A stretch of 18,893 nt of DNA from CAZVIJ01 sp964626735 (GCA_964626735.1 CAZVIJ010000035.1:1-18893), one strand, 5' to 3'; shown: positions 1 to 7,244, numbered from the stretch's first letter. Numbers and translations: made by a program. Notes: a model not told the origin generated them from the letters alone.

Positions 1-12
1 ATTCTTAACAGA

Positions 13-492
13 ATGGCTGACGTCCTAGAACAGAACAATGCTCCAAGCATAGATCAAAAAATGTTTCAAGAGTTAATGAACGAGGAATTAACAAATGAAG
101 ATATCCTAAGTTTAATTACACAATTAAGAGATCGTAACCGAATAAAATACAATTCAGAGCTGGATGTTGTTTACTTTTCGTTAATATCTAGAAATAATGA
201 AGAACTTATCAAAAGTATTTACCCTGATATTATCATCCACAAACGAGGGACTAGAAATAACTTTATCGTCATTGAAGTTAAAAAAACGGTAAATAAAGAT
301 AAAAGATCAAGGGCGTTCGACATAATTAAACTCATTACGTTAATTAATGCTTTTGAATTTTCTTACTCATGGGGTTATTTTATTGATTTACCCACTGGTA
401 AGGACTTCAAGCGTCATGATGGTTTTCTCTTCTCTACAGAGAACCTTGAAGAAAAAGTTACAAAAGTACAATCAATAAAAAGAATAAGATAA
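13..492 (+). CDS. PD-(D/E)XK nuclease-like protein, possibly 5'-partial
   Basis: This 159-residue protein has the signature of the PD-(D/E)XK phosphodiesterase fold: Asp72 in YPDIII, followed by a beta strand carrying Glu88 and Lys90 in IVIEVKK. The spacing fits the metal-binding core of these nucleases. The segment before it (about 25-70) is helical and the C-terminal part (about 100-140) is mixed alpha/beta with several aromatics. No DNA-binding domain, signal peptide or membrane segment is visible. The four codons before the ATG are open to the window edge, so the real start may lie outside. The gene is far more AT-rich than everything after it (36 G or C in positions 61-180, 30%), which suggests horizontal transfer. 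It converges on the ATPase gene with only 3 nt between stop codons. Nuclease-like fold is well supported; the biological role (restriction, defence or repair) cannot be told from the sequence. Confidence 0.6.
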   Translation: MADVLEQNNAPSIDQKMFQELMNEELTNEDILSLITQLRDRNRIKYNSELDVVYFSLISRNNEELIKSIYPDIIIHKRGTRNNFIVIEVKKTVNKDKRSRAFDIIKLITLINAFEFSYSWGYFIDLPTGKDFKRHDGFLFSTENLEEKVTKVQSIKRIR

Positions 493-495
493 ATA

Positions 496-2907
496 CTAAT
501 AACTCTGCTGCATCCCCGGCACCCCGCCCTGCTGCTGCGGCATTCCTTGTGGTTGGTTCTTCGGCTTGCCTGGATTCATCCTTCGGGTAATCTCGTCTTC
601 AACCATAGCGCGGTCTCTACCGTACACATTGCGGCTGATCTGGATAATAAGATCCCTCCACTGCGGATTCCCTTCAGGCCATTTCTTGAACGTGGTTCGA
701 ATCGAGAACGGTGGCGGATACTTGCCGTTTACCATAAGCTTCACGTACGCGTTCTGGTTCTCCAGGTTCGTAAGGTCGTTCTTGGAGAATACCGGTGAGA
801 ACTGGCCTTCGAGGTACTCGGCGTCATCGAGGCCGACGCGGAAGGATACGATGGTACCGACGTTTCCGAAGACGGCATTCCTTACGTCTTCTTGGATCTG
901 GCCGATGTACTGGTTGGCGACGATAAGGTTGAGGCGGAACTTTCGGGCCTCGGAGAGGATGGTCGCGAAGTCGTCGGTCGCGAAGTTCTGGAACTCGTCG
1001 ACGTAGAGGAAGAAGTCCTTGCGGTCTTCCGGAGCGATATCGATTCTGCTCATTGCGGCAGAGAGGATTCGCGGGATCAAGAGAAGGCCGAGGAACTCAG
1101 AGTTCTCCGCACCGATCTTACCCTTGGAAAGATTGATGAGGATGATCTTCTGCTCGTCCATCGCGGTTCGGAAATCGAATGAGGACATCGGCTGACCGAG
1201 CATGTTTCTCATCAGCTTGTTGGAGATGAAGCGGTCGAGCTTCGAGGTGAAGTACCCCAAGAGCTCTCCCCTTCTCGCTTCCGGAGTTGCGGGGATTTCC
1301 TTTTCCCAATAGTCCTTTATGAACGGGTCGGTGATGTACTGCTTTAGATCGTTTATCACGTCCCAATCGAGCAAGAGACATTTCATCGCCTCAATAAGCG
1401 TGCCGCCTTTCTTGGCCATCGCGGTCAGAAGCGTGGAACGGATTGCACGCTCGAGCAAAGGTCCGGTAATACCCTGGTTGTTCGGGTCGAACAACTTCTG
1501 GATCATCTTGTAGAAGGAGTTGACGATAAAGTGCTTCTCCTCTTCGCTCCGGTTTTCCAGGATATTCAAGCCAAACGGCTTCTCGAAGTCGCCGGGGTTG
1601 AAGTAGATAACGTCCTCAGCCCGGTGCGCCGGAATCCTTTCCAGAAGCCACTCGACTTCCTCGCCGTGCGGATCGATAAAGCAGATTCCATGGCCGTTGT
1701 AGATATCCTGGAGGGCCATGTTGTCCATGAACTTAGACTTACCGGTACCGGTTTGTCCGATGATATACATGTGGCGTCTTCGGTCATCGATGTTCTCCAT
1801 GCCGATGTCCTTCTCCTGTCCGCGGAATGCTGCGGTTCCGAGCCATAAGCCCTTGGATCCGACCGATTCGTCTGCCGGCGCCTTCTTGGCCATAAGCCAT
1901 TCGATGTGCGGCGTCTCGACTTTTTTGCTCGGGAAATGGAATACGGTAGCGAGCTCTGCGGTATTCAGGACCGAGTCGTCGTCAGCCCATACGGGTGGGA
2001 TTCTGTTGACGATGTCATAGACTTGCGACTTTTTCCTGAGGTAGCCCTTGAATTTCTTCAATTTGAACTTGCCGAACTTGTTGGTCGTCGGGTTGTTGAA
2101 CTGGGCGAATGCCGCCTCGGCGTTCGAGAGGTTGCTCTTCGCGAGCTCCTTATTGCGCGCGACAGAGATAATGCGGATGGTGGTGTCGAAGCCGACCTTG
2201 GTAATCTTGTCGGTAATTCCCTGTACAACTTCCTGGGGGACGTTTGGCCCTGATTTGTTTTCCGTATCGCGTTGTGCCTTCTCTACCCCTTTAATGACGG
2301 CGCGGCCTGCCTTGCGCCACTCGTCGTCTGCCGGAGTAACGATATACTGGATGGCTAGCGATTCCCCGTCGCTCACATTAGCGAGCGCACCGGTCACGAT
2401 ATTCATGGGGTCGGTTGAAAGCTTGTCGTGAAGGACGATGGGAAGATGCGCATCTTTCGAAAGCCTGAGCTCGGAGAACTCCACGAACGAGTTCTCGTTG
2501 TAGAGGTTGTAGTCTTTCGTTTTCATGATCTCGGCGGTAGGATACGCTCCCAAGATTTGGCGCTCGACGAGGTCGGATATTTTCGTGGGGCACACGACAT
2601 AGAATCGAATTTTCTCCTTGAAGCCAACGATTTCGAAGGATACCGCCGACTGCTTCTTGAGAAGCTTGCCGAACCGTTTATCCTTGATCATGCTGTAGAG
2701 ACCAGCGAACATCTGGTCGGCATTGGCAATTTCGTATTCGTTATCCTTCGGGACCTTAATGGAGAGGAACGTTTGATCGATCATCTCCTCCTCTTGTATG
2801 GATCGACGCTTGGAGTCGAGGAAAGAAAGAAAAATCAGATACAGACCGAGACCACTTACACCCAGCACAAGGACTATGAAACCTATTATAAACGCGTAGT
2901 CCATCAT
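496..2907 (-). CDS. membrane-anchored VirD4/TraD-like (HerA/FtsK superfamily) ATPase
   Basis: The protein has 803 residues when started at the first of two adjacent ATGs. It opens with one membrane segment (about residues 3-30), then a ~300-residue region that I cannot assign, then a RecA-like ATPase of the type IV coupling protein/HerA group. Walker A is GQTGTGKS at about 384-391 and Walker B is LYVDEF at about 634-639, followed by a sensor-like IVANQY. The C-terminal tail is rich in Pro, Gly and Gln. Such proteins are hexameric motors that move DNA or protein through a membrane apparatus; many candidate-phyla genomes carry a related stand-alone gene whose job is unknown. No relaxase or other conjugation gene is in the window. 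A longer reading from 2976 is open, but the ATG at 2907 lies 8 nt after the extended -10 TGA-TAACAT and is preferred. It is downstream of, and on the same strand as, the paralog array. Confidence 0.8.
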   Translation of the reverse strand: MMDYAFIIGFIVLVLGVSGLGLYLIFLSFLDSKRRSIQEEEMIDQTFLSIKVPKDNEYEIANADQMFAGLYSMIKDKRFGKLLKKQSAVSFEIVGFKEKIRFYVVCPTKISDLVERQILGAYPTAEIMKTKDYNLYNENSFVEFSELRLSKDAHLPIVLHDKLSTDPMNIVTGALANVSDGESLAIQYIVTPADDEWRKAGRAVIKGVEKAQRDTENKSGPNVPQEVVQGITDKITKVGFDTTIRIISVARNKELAKSNLSNAEAAFAQFNNPTTNKFGKFKLKKFKGYLRKKSQVYDIVNRIPPVWADDDSVLNTAELATVFHFPSKKVETPHIEWLMAKKAPADESVGSKGLWLGTAAFRGQEKDIGMENIDDRRRHMYIIGQTGTGKSKFMDNMALQDIYNGHGICFIDPHGEEVEWLLERIPAHRAEDVIYFNPGDFEKPFGLNILENRSEEEKHFIVNSFYKMIQKLFDPNNQGITGPLLERAIRSTLLTAMAKKGGTLIEAMKCLLLDWDVINDLKQYITDPFIKDYWEKEIPATPEARRGELLGYFTSKLDRFISNKLMRNMLGQPMSSFDFRTAMDEQKIILINLSKGKIGAENSEFLGLLLIPRILSAAMSRIDIAPEDRKDFFLYVDEFQNFATDDFATILSEARKFRLNLIVANQYIGQIQEDVRNAVFGNVGTIVSFRVGLDDAEYLEGQFSPVFSKNDLTNLENQNAYVKLMVNGKYPPPFSIRTTFKKWPEGNPQWRDLIIQISRNVYGRDRAMVEDEITRRMNPGKPKNQPQGMPQQQGGVPGMQQSY

Positions 2908-2915
2908 CACGGGTA

Positions 2916-2924
2916 ATGTTATCA
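2916..2924 (-). promoter_or_regulatory. extended -10 promoter of the ATPase gene
   Basis: On the minus strand, TGA is followed by TAACAT and then 8 nt to ATG at 2907. Transcription would begin about at the start codon. The position supports the shorter start of the ATPase. Confidence 0.5.
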
Positions 2925-2999
2925 CAAAATATTTCTTTTGTTTTAGTTTTGTGCTACCGGAGTTACAACGACTCATTCCGCGCCGCCAATAGCGGGAGA

Positions 3000-3617
3000 T
3001 TACTCGAGCTCAATTTGAGCTGCCCACACGTCATACGTTACGCCTGAGACGACCAACGGAAATGACTCCATCCTATCCTGCCTATCTGGAATTCTCTGGT
3101 ACACGACTTCGCCGCGATTGACGTAATCGCCCGACTGGTCGATATGCATTTCATCGAAGTTGGCCCCCAAGAATACATGACCTGCAAGTCCCGGATGAGA
3201 CTTGAAATATTCCGCGTAATCGGCGCCGCGAGGAACAAGGAGGAAGTGCACCGGACTATAATCCTGATTATCAGGGGTAATGGTCGCCGTTACTTTGAAC
3301 GGTTCCGGGTTTTTAGATTCCGCTCCAATGAGCCAAAGGATCGAGACCTTGTAGCGCGCTGCCCACTTCGATAGCTCGAATAAACCTTCCGCCCCTAAGT
3401 CGCCTGCCAAATACTCGAGCGTATAGGTATGCGTTTCCCGTGCGTCGTTCTTTACCGAAGAAGTATCGGCGTCTACGCCTTCTCTCACCGCTTCACTCAT
3501 TGTTTGCACGACGAAAACCTGAACCTCGGGTAAGTCGAGTACAGCCGTAATTAATGCATTGTTTCCCGATAGATTATCTGCTATCGCGAGATCATCCTCC
3601 CATCGCTCTATTGCCAT
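3000..3617 (-). CDS. array paralog A1, unknown family (205 aa)
   Basis: This is the last of five tandem paralogs. I know no named family for it. The shared core is visible: a beta strand ending at Trp95, then Pro-Phe-Lys at 106-108, and 23 residues on, a hydrophobic strand HFLLVP ending at Pro129. After that come SHPGL (140-144), YQRIP (173-177) and a C-terminal YDVW (195-198). It is most like its neighbour A2, which has QHPGL, YRQIP and YTVW at equivalent places. The first ~50 residues are probably helical and poorly conserved. There is no signal peptide, membrane segment or obvious catalytic triad, so it is probably cytosolic and may be a binding protein. The ATG at 3617 is 6 nt after TATAAT, with no Shine-Dalgarno sequence. 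Confidence 0.75.
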   Translation of the reverse strand: MAIERWEDDLAIADNLSGNNALITAVLDLPEVQVFVVQTMSEAVREGVDADTSSVKNDARETHTYTLEYLAGDLGAEGLFELSKWAARYKVSILWLIGAESKNPEPFKVTATITPDNQDYSPVHFLLVPRGADYAEYFKSHPGLAGHVFLGANFDEMHIDQSGDYVNRGEVVYQRIPDRQDRMESFPLVVSGVTYDVWAAQIELE

Positions 3618-3623
3618 GCGGGT

Positions 3624-3632
3624 ATTATAGCA
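3624..3632 (-). promoter_or_regulatory. extended -10 promoter of A1, embedded in the end of A2
   Basis: TGC-TATAAT on the minus strand, with 6 nt to the ATG at 3617. The TAA stop of A2 lies within this hexamer, so the promoter is built from the last codons of the preceding gene. Confidence 0.65.
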
Positions 3633-4242
3633 CTGCTCGTGCGATTATCGCTTGCTCTCCCAGATCCGAGCCCCAGACGGTGTAGGCGGAGTTATCGATT
3701 TCGACGATTCCTTTCGGGATTTGACGGTATAGCATAAACGTTGTCCCGTAGTTTTGGCTTACCGACAATACTTGTTCTTGGTCAGTGCCGAGTATCTTAA
3801 AGGAATCTAAACCGGGATGCTGCGCCAAGAAGGCTTCATGCCCGCCGTTTTCCGGCAGAAGCATAAAGTGCACGGCTGGCTGCTTAAACCTTCCGTACAT
3901 AAAGGAGGATACTTTAAATGGGATGGGTCGGGCACCATCGGTTGCCCAGTTTACCGATACGGTAAATTGATCTTCTTCGTCATCGCGCGGCGCCTGCAAA
4001 AACTCGTCCAGGGACCGTAAGTCTTGCGGCTGAGCGAGCATGTCGTACTTCGAATAGAGATGGTTAGAGTTAGCACTGCCTTGCATGATGGTATGTGCAT
4101 GCGCTTGAAGCATCGTACGCCGCAGCATGGAAACGCCGTATGTCTGGAGTGCAGAAAGCCGCAATGCCGCTTCGATCCGGAAAACGCTTTGTCTCAAAAC
4201 CATTGCTAACTTCTGATCAGTCTCGGAGAATTCGGATGCCAT
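3625..4242 (-). CDS. array paralog A2, unknown family (205 aa)
   Basis: This is the second-last member of the tandem family and the closest match to A1. Core landmarks: Trp99, Pro-Phe-Lys at 108-110, the strand AVHFMLLP ending at Pro130, QHPGL at 141-145, YRQIP at 172-176 and YTVWG at 187-191. The Trp-to-Pro and Pro-to-Pro spacings (9 and 22) match the other members. The N-terminal 60 residues look like amphipathic helices with many Arg, Gln and His. No signal peptide or membrane segment is present and I see no known enzyme motif. Only 7 nt separate its stop from the A1 start, yet each gene has its own promoter. The ATG at 4242 lies 6 nt after TGA-TATACT. Function unknown. Confidence 0.75.
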   Translation of the reverse strand: MASEFSETDQKLAMVLRQSVFRIEAALRLSALQTYGVSMLRRTMLQAHAHTIMQGSANSNHLYSKYDMLAQPQDLRSLDEFLQAPRDDEEDQFTVSVNWATDGARPIPFKVSSFMYGRFKQPAVHFMLLPENGGHEAFLAQHPGLDSFKILGTDQEQVLSVSQNYGTTFMLYRQIPKGIVEIDNSAYTVWGSDLGEQAIIARAVL

Positions 4243-4248
4243 ATATCG

Positions 4249-4257
4249 AGTATATCA
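4249..4257 (-). promoter_or_regulatory. extended -10 promoter of A2
   Basis: TGA-TATACT on the minus strand, 6 nt before the ATG at 4242, placed in the 21-nt gap after A3 with no ribosome binding site. Confidence 0.6.
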
Positions 4258-4263
4258 CGCAAG

Positions 4264-4887
4264 TTACGCTGCACTGGCCCTGCTCGCCTTACGGAGAAGA
4301 TTGTTCGGTTTACCCCAGATCGAGAATAGCGCAGAATCGAGATAGACATAGCTTCCCGTACGGTAGAATTCATGGGCTACTCCAGTTTTTTCAGAAATAG
4401 TCAGTTGAGGGCCTTGATGGTTGAATTCTTCGATGCCGGCAATATCCGAAACCGCTACGAGAAAGTCGCTGACTCGCTCGCTACAAGGGGTGAATAAAAG
4501 CTCTATGGTATCGATCTTCTCATGATCGGCTTCAAGCTCGGCTCCAAGACGGAATGGCTGGTAACTCTGGCCGCTACGTAGCCAAACTACCGAGGCCTGC
4601 AGGTAAAGGTGAGCATTGTGCCTACGTTCATACGCATCATCAACACGGAACGGCTGTTCTTCAACATCGGTATCGCCAATGGTCATGTAGAAGAGCGGCT
4701 CCGAGTTTTCTCCGTCACCATTGCGTCCCGCTATGACTACGTGATCAGTTGCGTTCATAACGAATCCGAGCGCCGTAACGATATACGATTGGTGGATTCC
4801 GTAAGCCAGCGAGCGGGAAATATTCTCTTCGTGTCTTGAGATACCCTCCGCCAGCGTTCTATCGTGCGCAAGCAAGTCGAATGCCAT
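4264..4887 (-). CDS. array paralog A3, unknown family (207 aa)
   Basis: This is the middle member of the five-gene family. It keeps the core with little overall identity to A1 and A2: VVW ending at Trp102, Pro-Phe-Arg at 111-113, then after 23 residues the strand IELLFTP ending at Pro134. Near the C terminus it has EFYRTGSYVYL (174-183) followed by FSIWG (188-192), matching the Tyr-rich strand and terminal Trp of the others. A basic tail follows (LLRKASRASAA). The N-terminal third appears helical; residues 60-95 are rich in acidic residues and Arg. No transport signal or membrane segment is seen. The start at 4887 is 5 nt after a perfect TGC-TATAAT. Function unknown. Confidence 0.72.
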   Translation of the reverse strand: MAFDLLAHDRTLAEGISRHEENISRSLAYGIHQSYIVTALGFVMNATDHVVIAGRNGDGENSEPLFYMTIGDTDVEEQPFRVDDAYERRHNAHLYLQASVVWLRSGQSYQPFRLGAELEADHEKIDTIELLFTPCSERVSDFLVAVSDIAGIEEFNHQGPQLTISEKTGVAHEFYRTGSYVYLDSALFSIWGKPNNLLRKASRASAA

Positions 4888-4892
4888 GCGAG

Positions 4893-4901
4893 ATTATAGC
4901 A
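4893..4901 (-). promoter_or_regulatory. extended -10 promoter of A3
   Basis: GTGC-TATAAT on the minus strand, 5 nt before the ATG at 4887. The GTGCTATA core is also found before A1 and the remote relative at 7808. Confidence 0.65.
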
Positions 4902-4906
4902 CCAGG

Positions 4907-5488
4907 CTATGCGGCGACCACGTACGTTACGTTTGCCCTGCCCCAGACGGCAAATTCCTCTGCCCCTACCCAAACGCCGTCGGTCAGATAGCGGTATTCG
5001 TAATGCGCAGGCTGCGGGAGATTCTCAAGCTCTGCTGTGATGATTGATTCCATCGAATGCGCGACAAACTGTACGCCAGTTTGTCCCTCGAATCTTTGGA
5101 AATGTTGCTGCAGCGAGCCAATCTCACTTGGGATCAAAAGCGCCGTAACGTACGGCATCTCTGTTGGCATAAACCCCGTAAAGGTTAGCCGGAACGGGAC
5201 ATACACACCGTCGTCTGTTTCTACCCATGTAATTCCCGCGGTAAAGGAGCATTCGTCATCCGGAAGCTCTTCAACAACCGTCGTGTAGTCATAGGTATGA
5301 ACCCAAAGCCCTCTTCCCGATGGAGTCTGTACATGGTGATTGCCCGGAGTGCCTCTCTGGATCGTCGGCGCAATTTCCGTCGAAAGGAACCGTTGCTCAA
5401 GGGATAGGTTCATCAGTTCGGCATATGATAGATACGCCACATGGACCTTGGCGCCGATTTCGTTGTGTATCGTATCGGTTGGGAGCAT
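4907..5488 (-). CDS. array paralog A4, unknown family (193 aa)
   Basis: This is the shortest family member. Core landmarks: GITW ending at Trp88, Pro-Phe-Arg at 98-100, the strand YVTALLIP ending at Pro120 (22 residues after the first Pro), EYRYL (164-168), then FAVWG (179-183). The chain ends just ten residues later. The middle region (50-75) has several His, Tyr and Trp. There is no signal peptide or membrane span, and no recognised enzyme motif. The ATG at 5488 is 5 nt after TGG-TACAAT; a second hexamer, TATACT, abuts the ATG itself. It lies 19 nt after A5 and 19 nt before A3. Function unknown. Confidence 0.72.
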   Translation of the reverse strand: MLPTDTIHNEIGAKVHVAYLSYAELMNLSLEQRFLSTEIAPTIQRGTPGNHHVQTPSGRGLWVHTYDYTTVVEELPDDECSFTAGITWVETDDGVYVPFRLTFTGFMPTEMPYVTALLIPSEIGSLQQHFQRFEGQTGVQFVAHSMESIITAELENLPQPAHYEYRYLTDGVWVGAEEFAVWGRANVTYVVAA

Positions 5489-5493
5489 AGTAT

Positions 5494-5502
5494 ATTGTAC
5501 CA
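5494..5502 (-). promoter_or_regulatory. extended -10 promoter of A4
   Basis: TGG-TACAAT on the minus strand, 5 nt before the ATG at 5488, so the usual start site falls on or next to the start codon. Confidence 0.6.
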
Positions 5503-5507
5503 GTTTT

Positions 5508-6116
5508 TTACTCTGCCCTTACCGCGACCGACCGCCAATCTCTCGTATCGGCGTCGACGGAATCTCCGTTGTCCTTACGTACCCAGATGTCGTACGGTTC
5601 CCCAAATATCGAAACCGCCGATATCAGTCCCTTGTACGTCCGGGGGACTCTGACTCGAGCCGCATAGGTATCTTCGAGAAGCGTAAGCTGGTCGCCTGCT
5701 AAAGAGACGAATGCGAATGGCGCAACCGTTTCAATCGATCGCAGGTATTGTTCTACCTCTACTCCACTCGGAACGATTACCGTTTTAATAACCGGAACGA
5801 TACTTGGGTTCGTACCTGAGAGCGTAAGCCGTAGCGGCTTTACGGACTCGCCATCAACGATCCAAAAACAACCCACGAACGTATTGGTGACATGCTCGCC
5901 TCCATGTTGAACGATATAAAACTGACTCCATACTTTTGCGGATCCATTCGTTTCTATCGGCGCGCAGAACGGCAAGCAATCGGTAGTTCCGTACACCATA
6001 CTGTTAGCAAAAAACCTTTGCTGTTCGTTTAATACAAGAGGGTTGGATTCGCCTAAAGCAAAATCCTGAACCGCAGTCGCCATTTCTATATCGCCTTGTC
6101 GGCCAATCGTTACCAT
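5508..6116 (-). CDS. array paralog A5, unknown family (202 aa)
   Basis: This is the first gene of the array in transcription order. It shows the family core at its usual spacing: CFW ending at Trp85, Pro-Leu-Arg at 94-96, the strand IKTVIVP ending at Pro116, and a C-terminal YDIW (175-178). Unlike A2, A3 and A4 it continues about 24 residues past the Trp with an Asp/Arg-rich tail. Its N terminus is shorter in predicted helix and contains two Cys (CLPFC). A longer reading from a TTG at 6131 exists, but that codon overlaps the -10 box TATAAT (6123-6128), so the ATG at 6116 is chosen. Function unknown; probably cytosolic. Confidence 0.72.
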   Translation of the reverse strand: MVTIGRQGDIEMATAVQDFALGESNPLVLNEQQRFFANSMVYGTTDCLPFCAPIETNGSAKVWSQFYIVQHGGEHVTNTFVGCFWIVDGESVKPLRLTLSGTNPSIVPVIKTVIVPSGVEVEQYLRSIETVAPFAFVSLAGDQLTLLEDTYAARVRVPRTYKGLISAVSIFGEPYDIWVRKDNGDSVDADTRDWRSVAVRAE

Positions 6117-6122
6117 ACGCAG

Positions 6123-6128
6123 ATTATA
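6123..6128 (-). promoter_or_regulatory. -10 box of A5
   Basis: A consensus TATAAT on the minus strand, 6 nt before the ATG at 6116. It lacks the TGN extension at the standard position and has no clear -35 box. Confidence 0.55.
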
Positions 6129-6210
6129 CAATACGTTTTGTTGAGCCGTTCGTTAGCTGCAGTATCGGCCGTTAGCTTGAACCGGTTGCCTAGGAGCTTA
6201 TACGGGAGTT

Positions 6211-6239
6211 TTGATATTTATGGTCGCAGACCGTATAAT
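6211..6239 (+). promoter_or_regulatory. promoter of the tRNA-Cys transcript
   Basis: TTGATA (6211-6216) and TATAAT (6234-6239) are separated by exactly 17 nt, one of the best two-box promoters in the window. It lies 161 nt before the tRNA, so it should make a long leader. Confidence 0.7.
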
Positions 6240-6240
6240 T

Positions 6241-6400
6241 CGGAAGTCTTATTGGTCAGGGACGAAACCCGATATCGCGCTAGCGCTCGAGGGACGTTCA
6301 GCCATCACGAAGAAAAGCCACTTTGGCAGTTACGAAAACCGTTTCCGAGCTATCGCTCATGACGGTATCACGACTAAACTGCCGGAGCTCGGCAGTTCAT
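6241..6400 (+). ncRNA. tRNA-Cys leader, copy 1 of a repeated RNA element
   Basis: This stretch has no credible gene. Starting 17 nt after the -10 box, 6256-6288 matches 11177-11209 (before tRNA-Arg) at 25 of 33 positions without gaps, opening with TCAGGGACGA in both. Later blocks in the same order are TTACGA (6330), TTCCG (6343) and a GAGC/GCTC hairpin followed by CATGA (6347-6362). Just before the tRNA is a perfect 8-bp hairpin, AACTGCCG (6377-6384) with CGGCAGTT (6390-6397) around a 5-nt loop. It may be a processed tRNA precursor leader or a small RNA in its own right; I found no match to T-box, SRP RNA or RNase P RNA signatures. Confidence 0.45.
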
Positions 6401-6475
<75 letters not shown>

Positions 6476-6477
6476 TT

Positions 6478-7215
6478 TTATTTTTTGTACGTTTCCCAGA
6501 ATTCCGTAAGATGCGATGATAACTTCGCGAGTTGGTCGAGTCTTTTTTGATGGAACTCCATGCTGTGCTGCTCGCTTTCCGTCTGGGTGACCGGCTGGAA
6601 GTACTCAAGCGCCGGGGCAAGGTACGGTACGCTATCGGCGAGCATATGTAAGACAGGAATAAAGATTGATTCCCACTCATCGCCGAACATGCCGTCGTAA
6701 TCAATAAAGTAATGGGTAAGATTTTTATCCCAAATCCGCAACCCGAAATACAAGTCGAGGTCGAGCCCCGTGAGTTCCTTTATATAGTAGTTTCCCACTT
6801 GTTCGGTTAGCTGCTGGAAGTTCGGATACGATTCAAGCGATTCGCGACGGGGCAACAAAAGCGGGATGTTCGCATCTTGCATAGCTGCCGCCAGGCGCGT
6901 AAGATTTTGTACGACATCCACTTTTTCCGGATCTACCCAGGCAACGTATCGGTCGCTTAGGTCATGGGCACGCGCGATTGCCTGACGCCTGCTTGGACCT
7001 TTGCCTCTCACTTTTTCCCTTTCCACGACTGCGCCGTTCTTCACGAATTCCATCACATACTGGTCTTGAGATCCGGCATCGACGACGACGATCGGAATGT
7101 CGAATGCGGCCGCCTTCTTCACTAAGGCAACGGCAAGACGAGCTCGCACCTCATCGCTTCGGGAAGATCCGGAATACATAGTGGTGGTCGCAATCACCAG
7201 CCGGGATTTTTTCAT
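6478..7215 (-). CDS. glycosyltransferase-like (GT-A fold) protein
   Basis: The 245-residue protein begins like a nucleotide-sugar transferase of the GT-A type. It has an N-terminal strand RLVIATTT, then PIVVVDAGS (41-49), a basic RGKGPSRRQAIARA segment (70-83), and YVAWVDPEK (90-98), where an Asp sits near the place of the metal-binding DxD strand. GDEWES (178-183) could supply the usual acidic base. The C-terminal 40 residues are helical. It lacks a membrane segment, so it would act in the cytoplasm on a sugar nucleotide; donor and acceptor are unknown. A longer reading to 7284 runs into the preceding gene; the ATG at 7215 lies 5 nt after TGA-TACAAT and is preferred. Its end meets the 3' end of tRNA-Cys. 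Family assignment is by motif order only and could be wrong. Confidence 0.5.
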   Translation of the reverse strand: MKKSRLVIATTTMYSGSSRSDEVRARLAVALVKKAAAFDIPIVVVDAGSQDQYVMEFVKNGAVVEREKVRGKGPSRRQAIARAHDLSDRYVAWVDPEKVDVVQNLTRLAAAMQDANIPLLLPRRESLESYPNFQQLTEQVGNYYIKELTGLDLDLYFGLRIWDKNLTHYFIDYDGMFGDEWESIFIPVLHMLADSVPYLAPALEYFQPVTQTESEQHSMEFHQKRLDQLAKLSSHLTEFWETYKK

Positions 7216-7220
7216 GCTCG

Positions 7221-7229
7221 ATTGTATCA
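7221..7229 (-). promoter_or_regulatory. extended -10 promoter of the glycosyltransferase-like gene
   Basis: TGA-TACAAT on the minus strand, 5 nt before the ATG at 7215. It lies in the 29-nt gap after the preceding gene and fixes the start. Confidence 0.6.
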
Positions 7230-7244
7230 AAGCGTTTTTCCCGG

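Noticed and set aside
496..2907. Conjugative element marked by the VirD4/TraD-like ATPase
   Set aside because: No relaxase, VirB genes, origin of transfer or attachment repeats are in the window, and similar stand-alone ATPases are known in these genomes.
547..2916. Several plus-strand reading frames of 80-160 codons inside the ATPase gene
   Set aside because: They are antisense shadows of a gene with clear Walker motifs, have Arg/Leu/Val-rich composition without motifs, and lack promoters.
6117..6131. TTG start extending A5 upstream
   Set aside because: The extension overlaps the TATAAT box. The same reasoning rejects longer starts at 7284, 10312, 14198, 14202 and 17520.
6241..6400. T-box, RNase P RNA or SRP RNA in the tRNA leaders
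   Set aside because: The T-box consensus, the SRP GGAA tetraloop motif and the RNase P P4 signatures are not present in either leader, and the leaders are too short for RNase P RNA.
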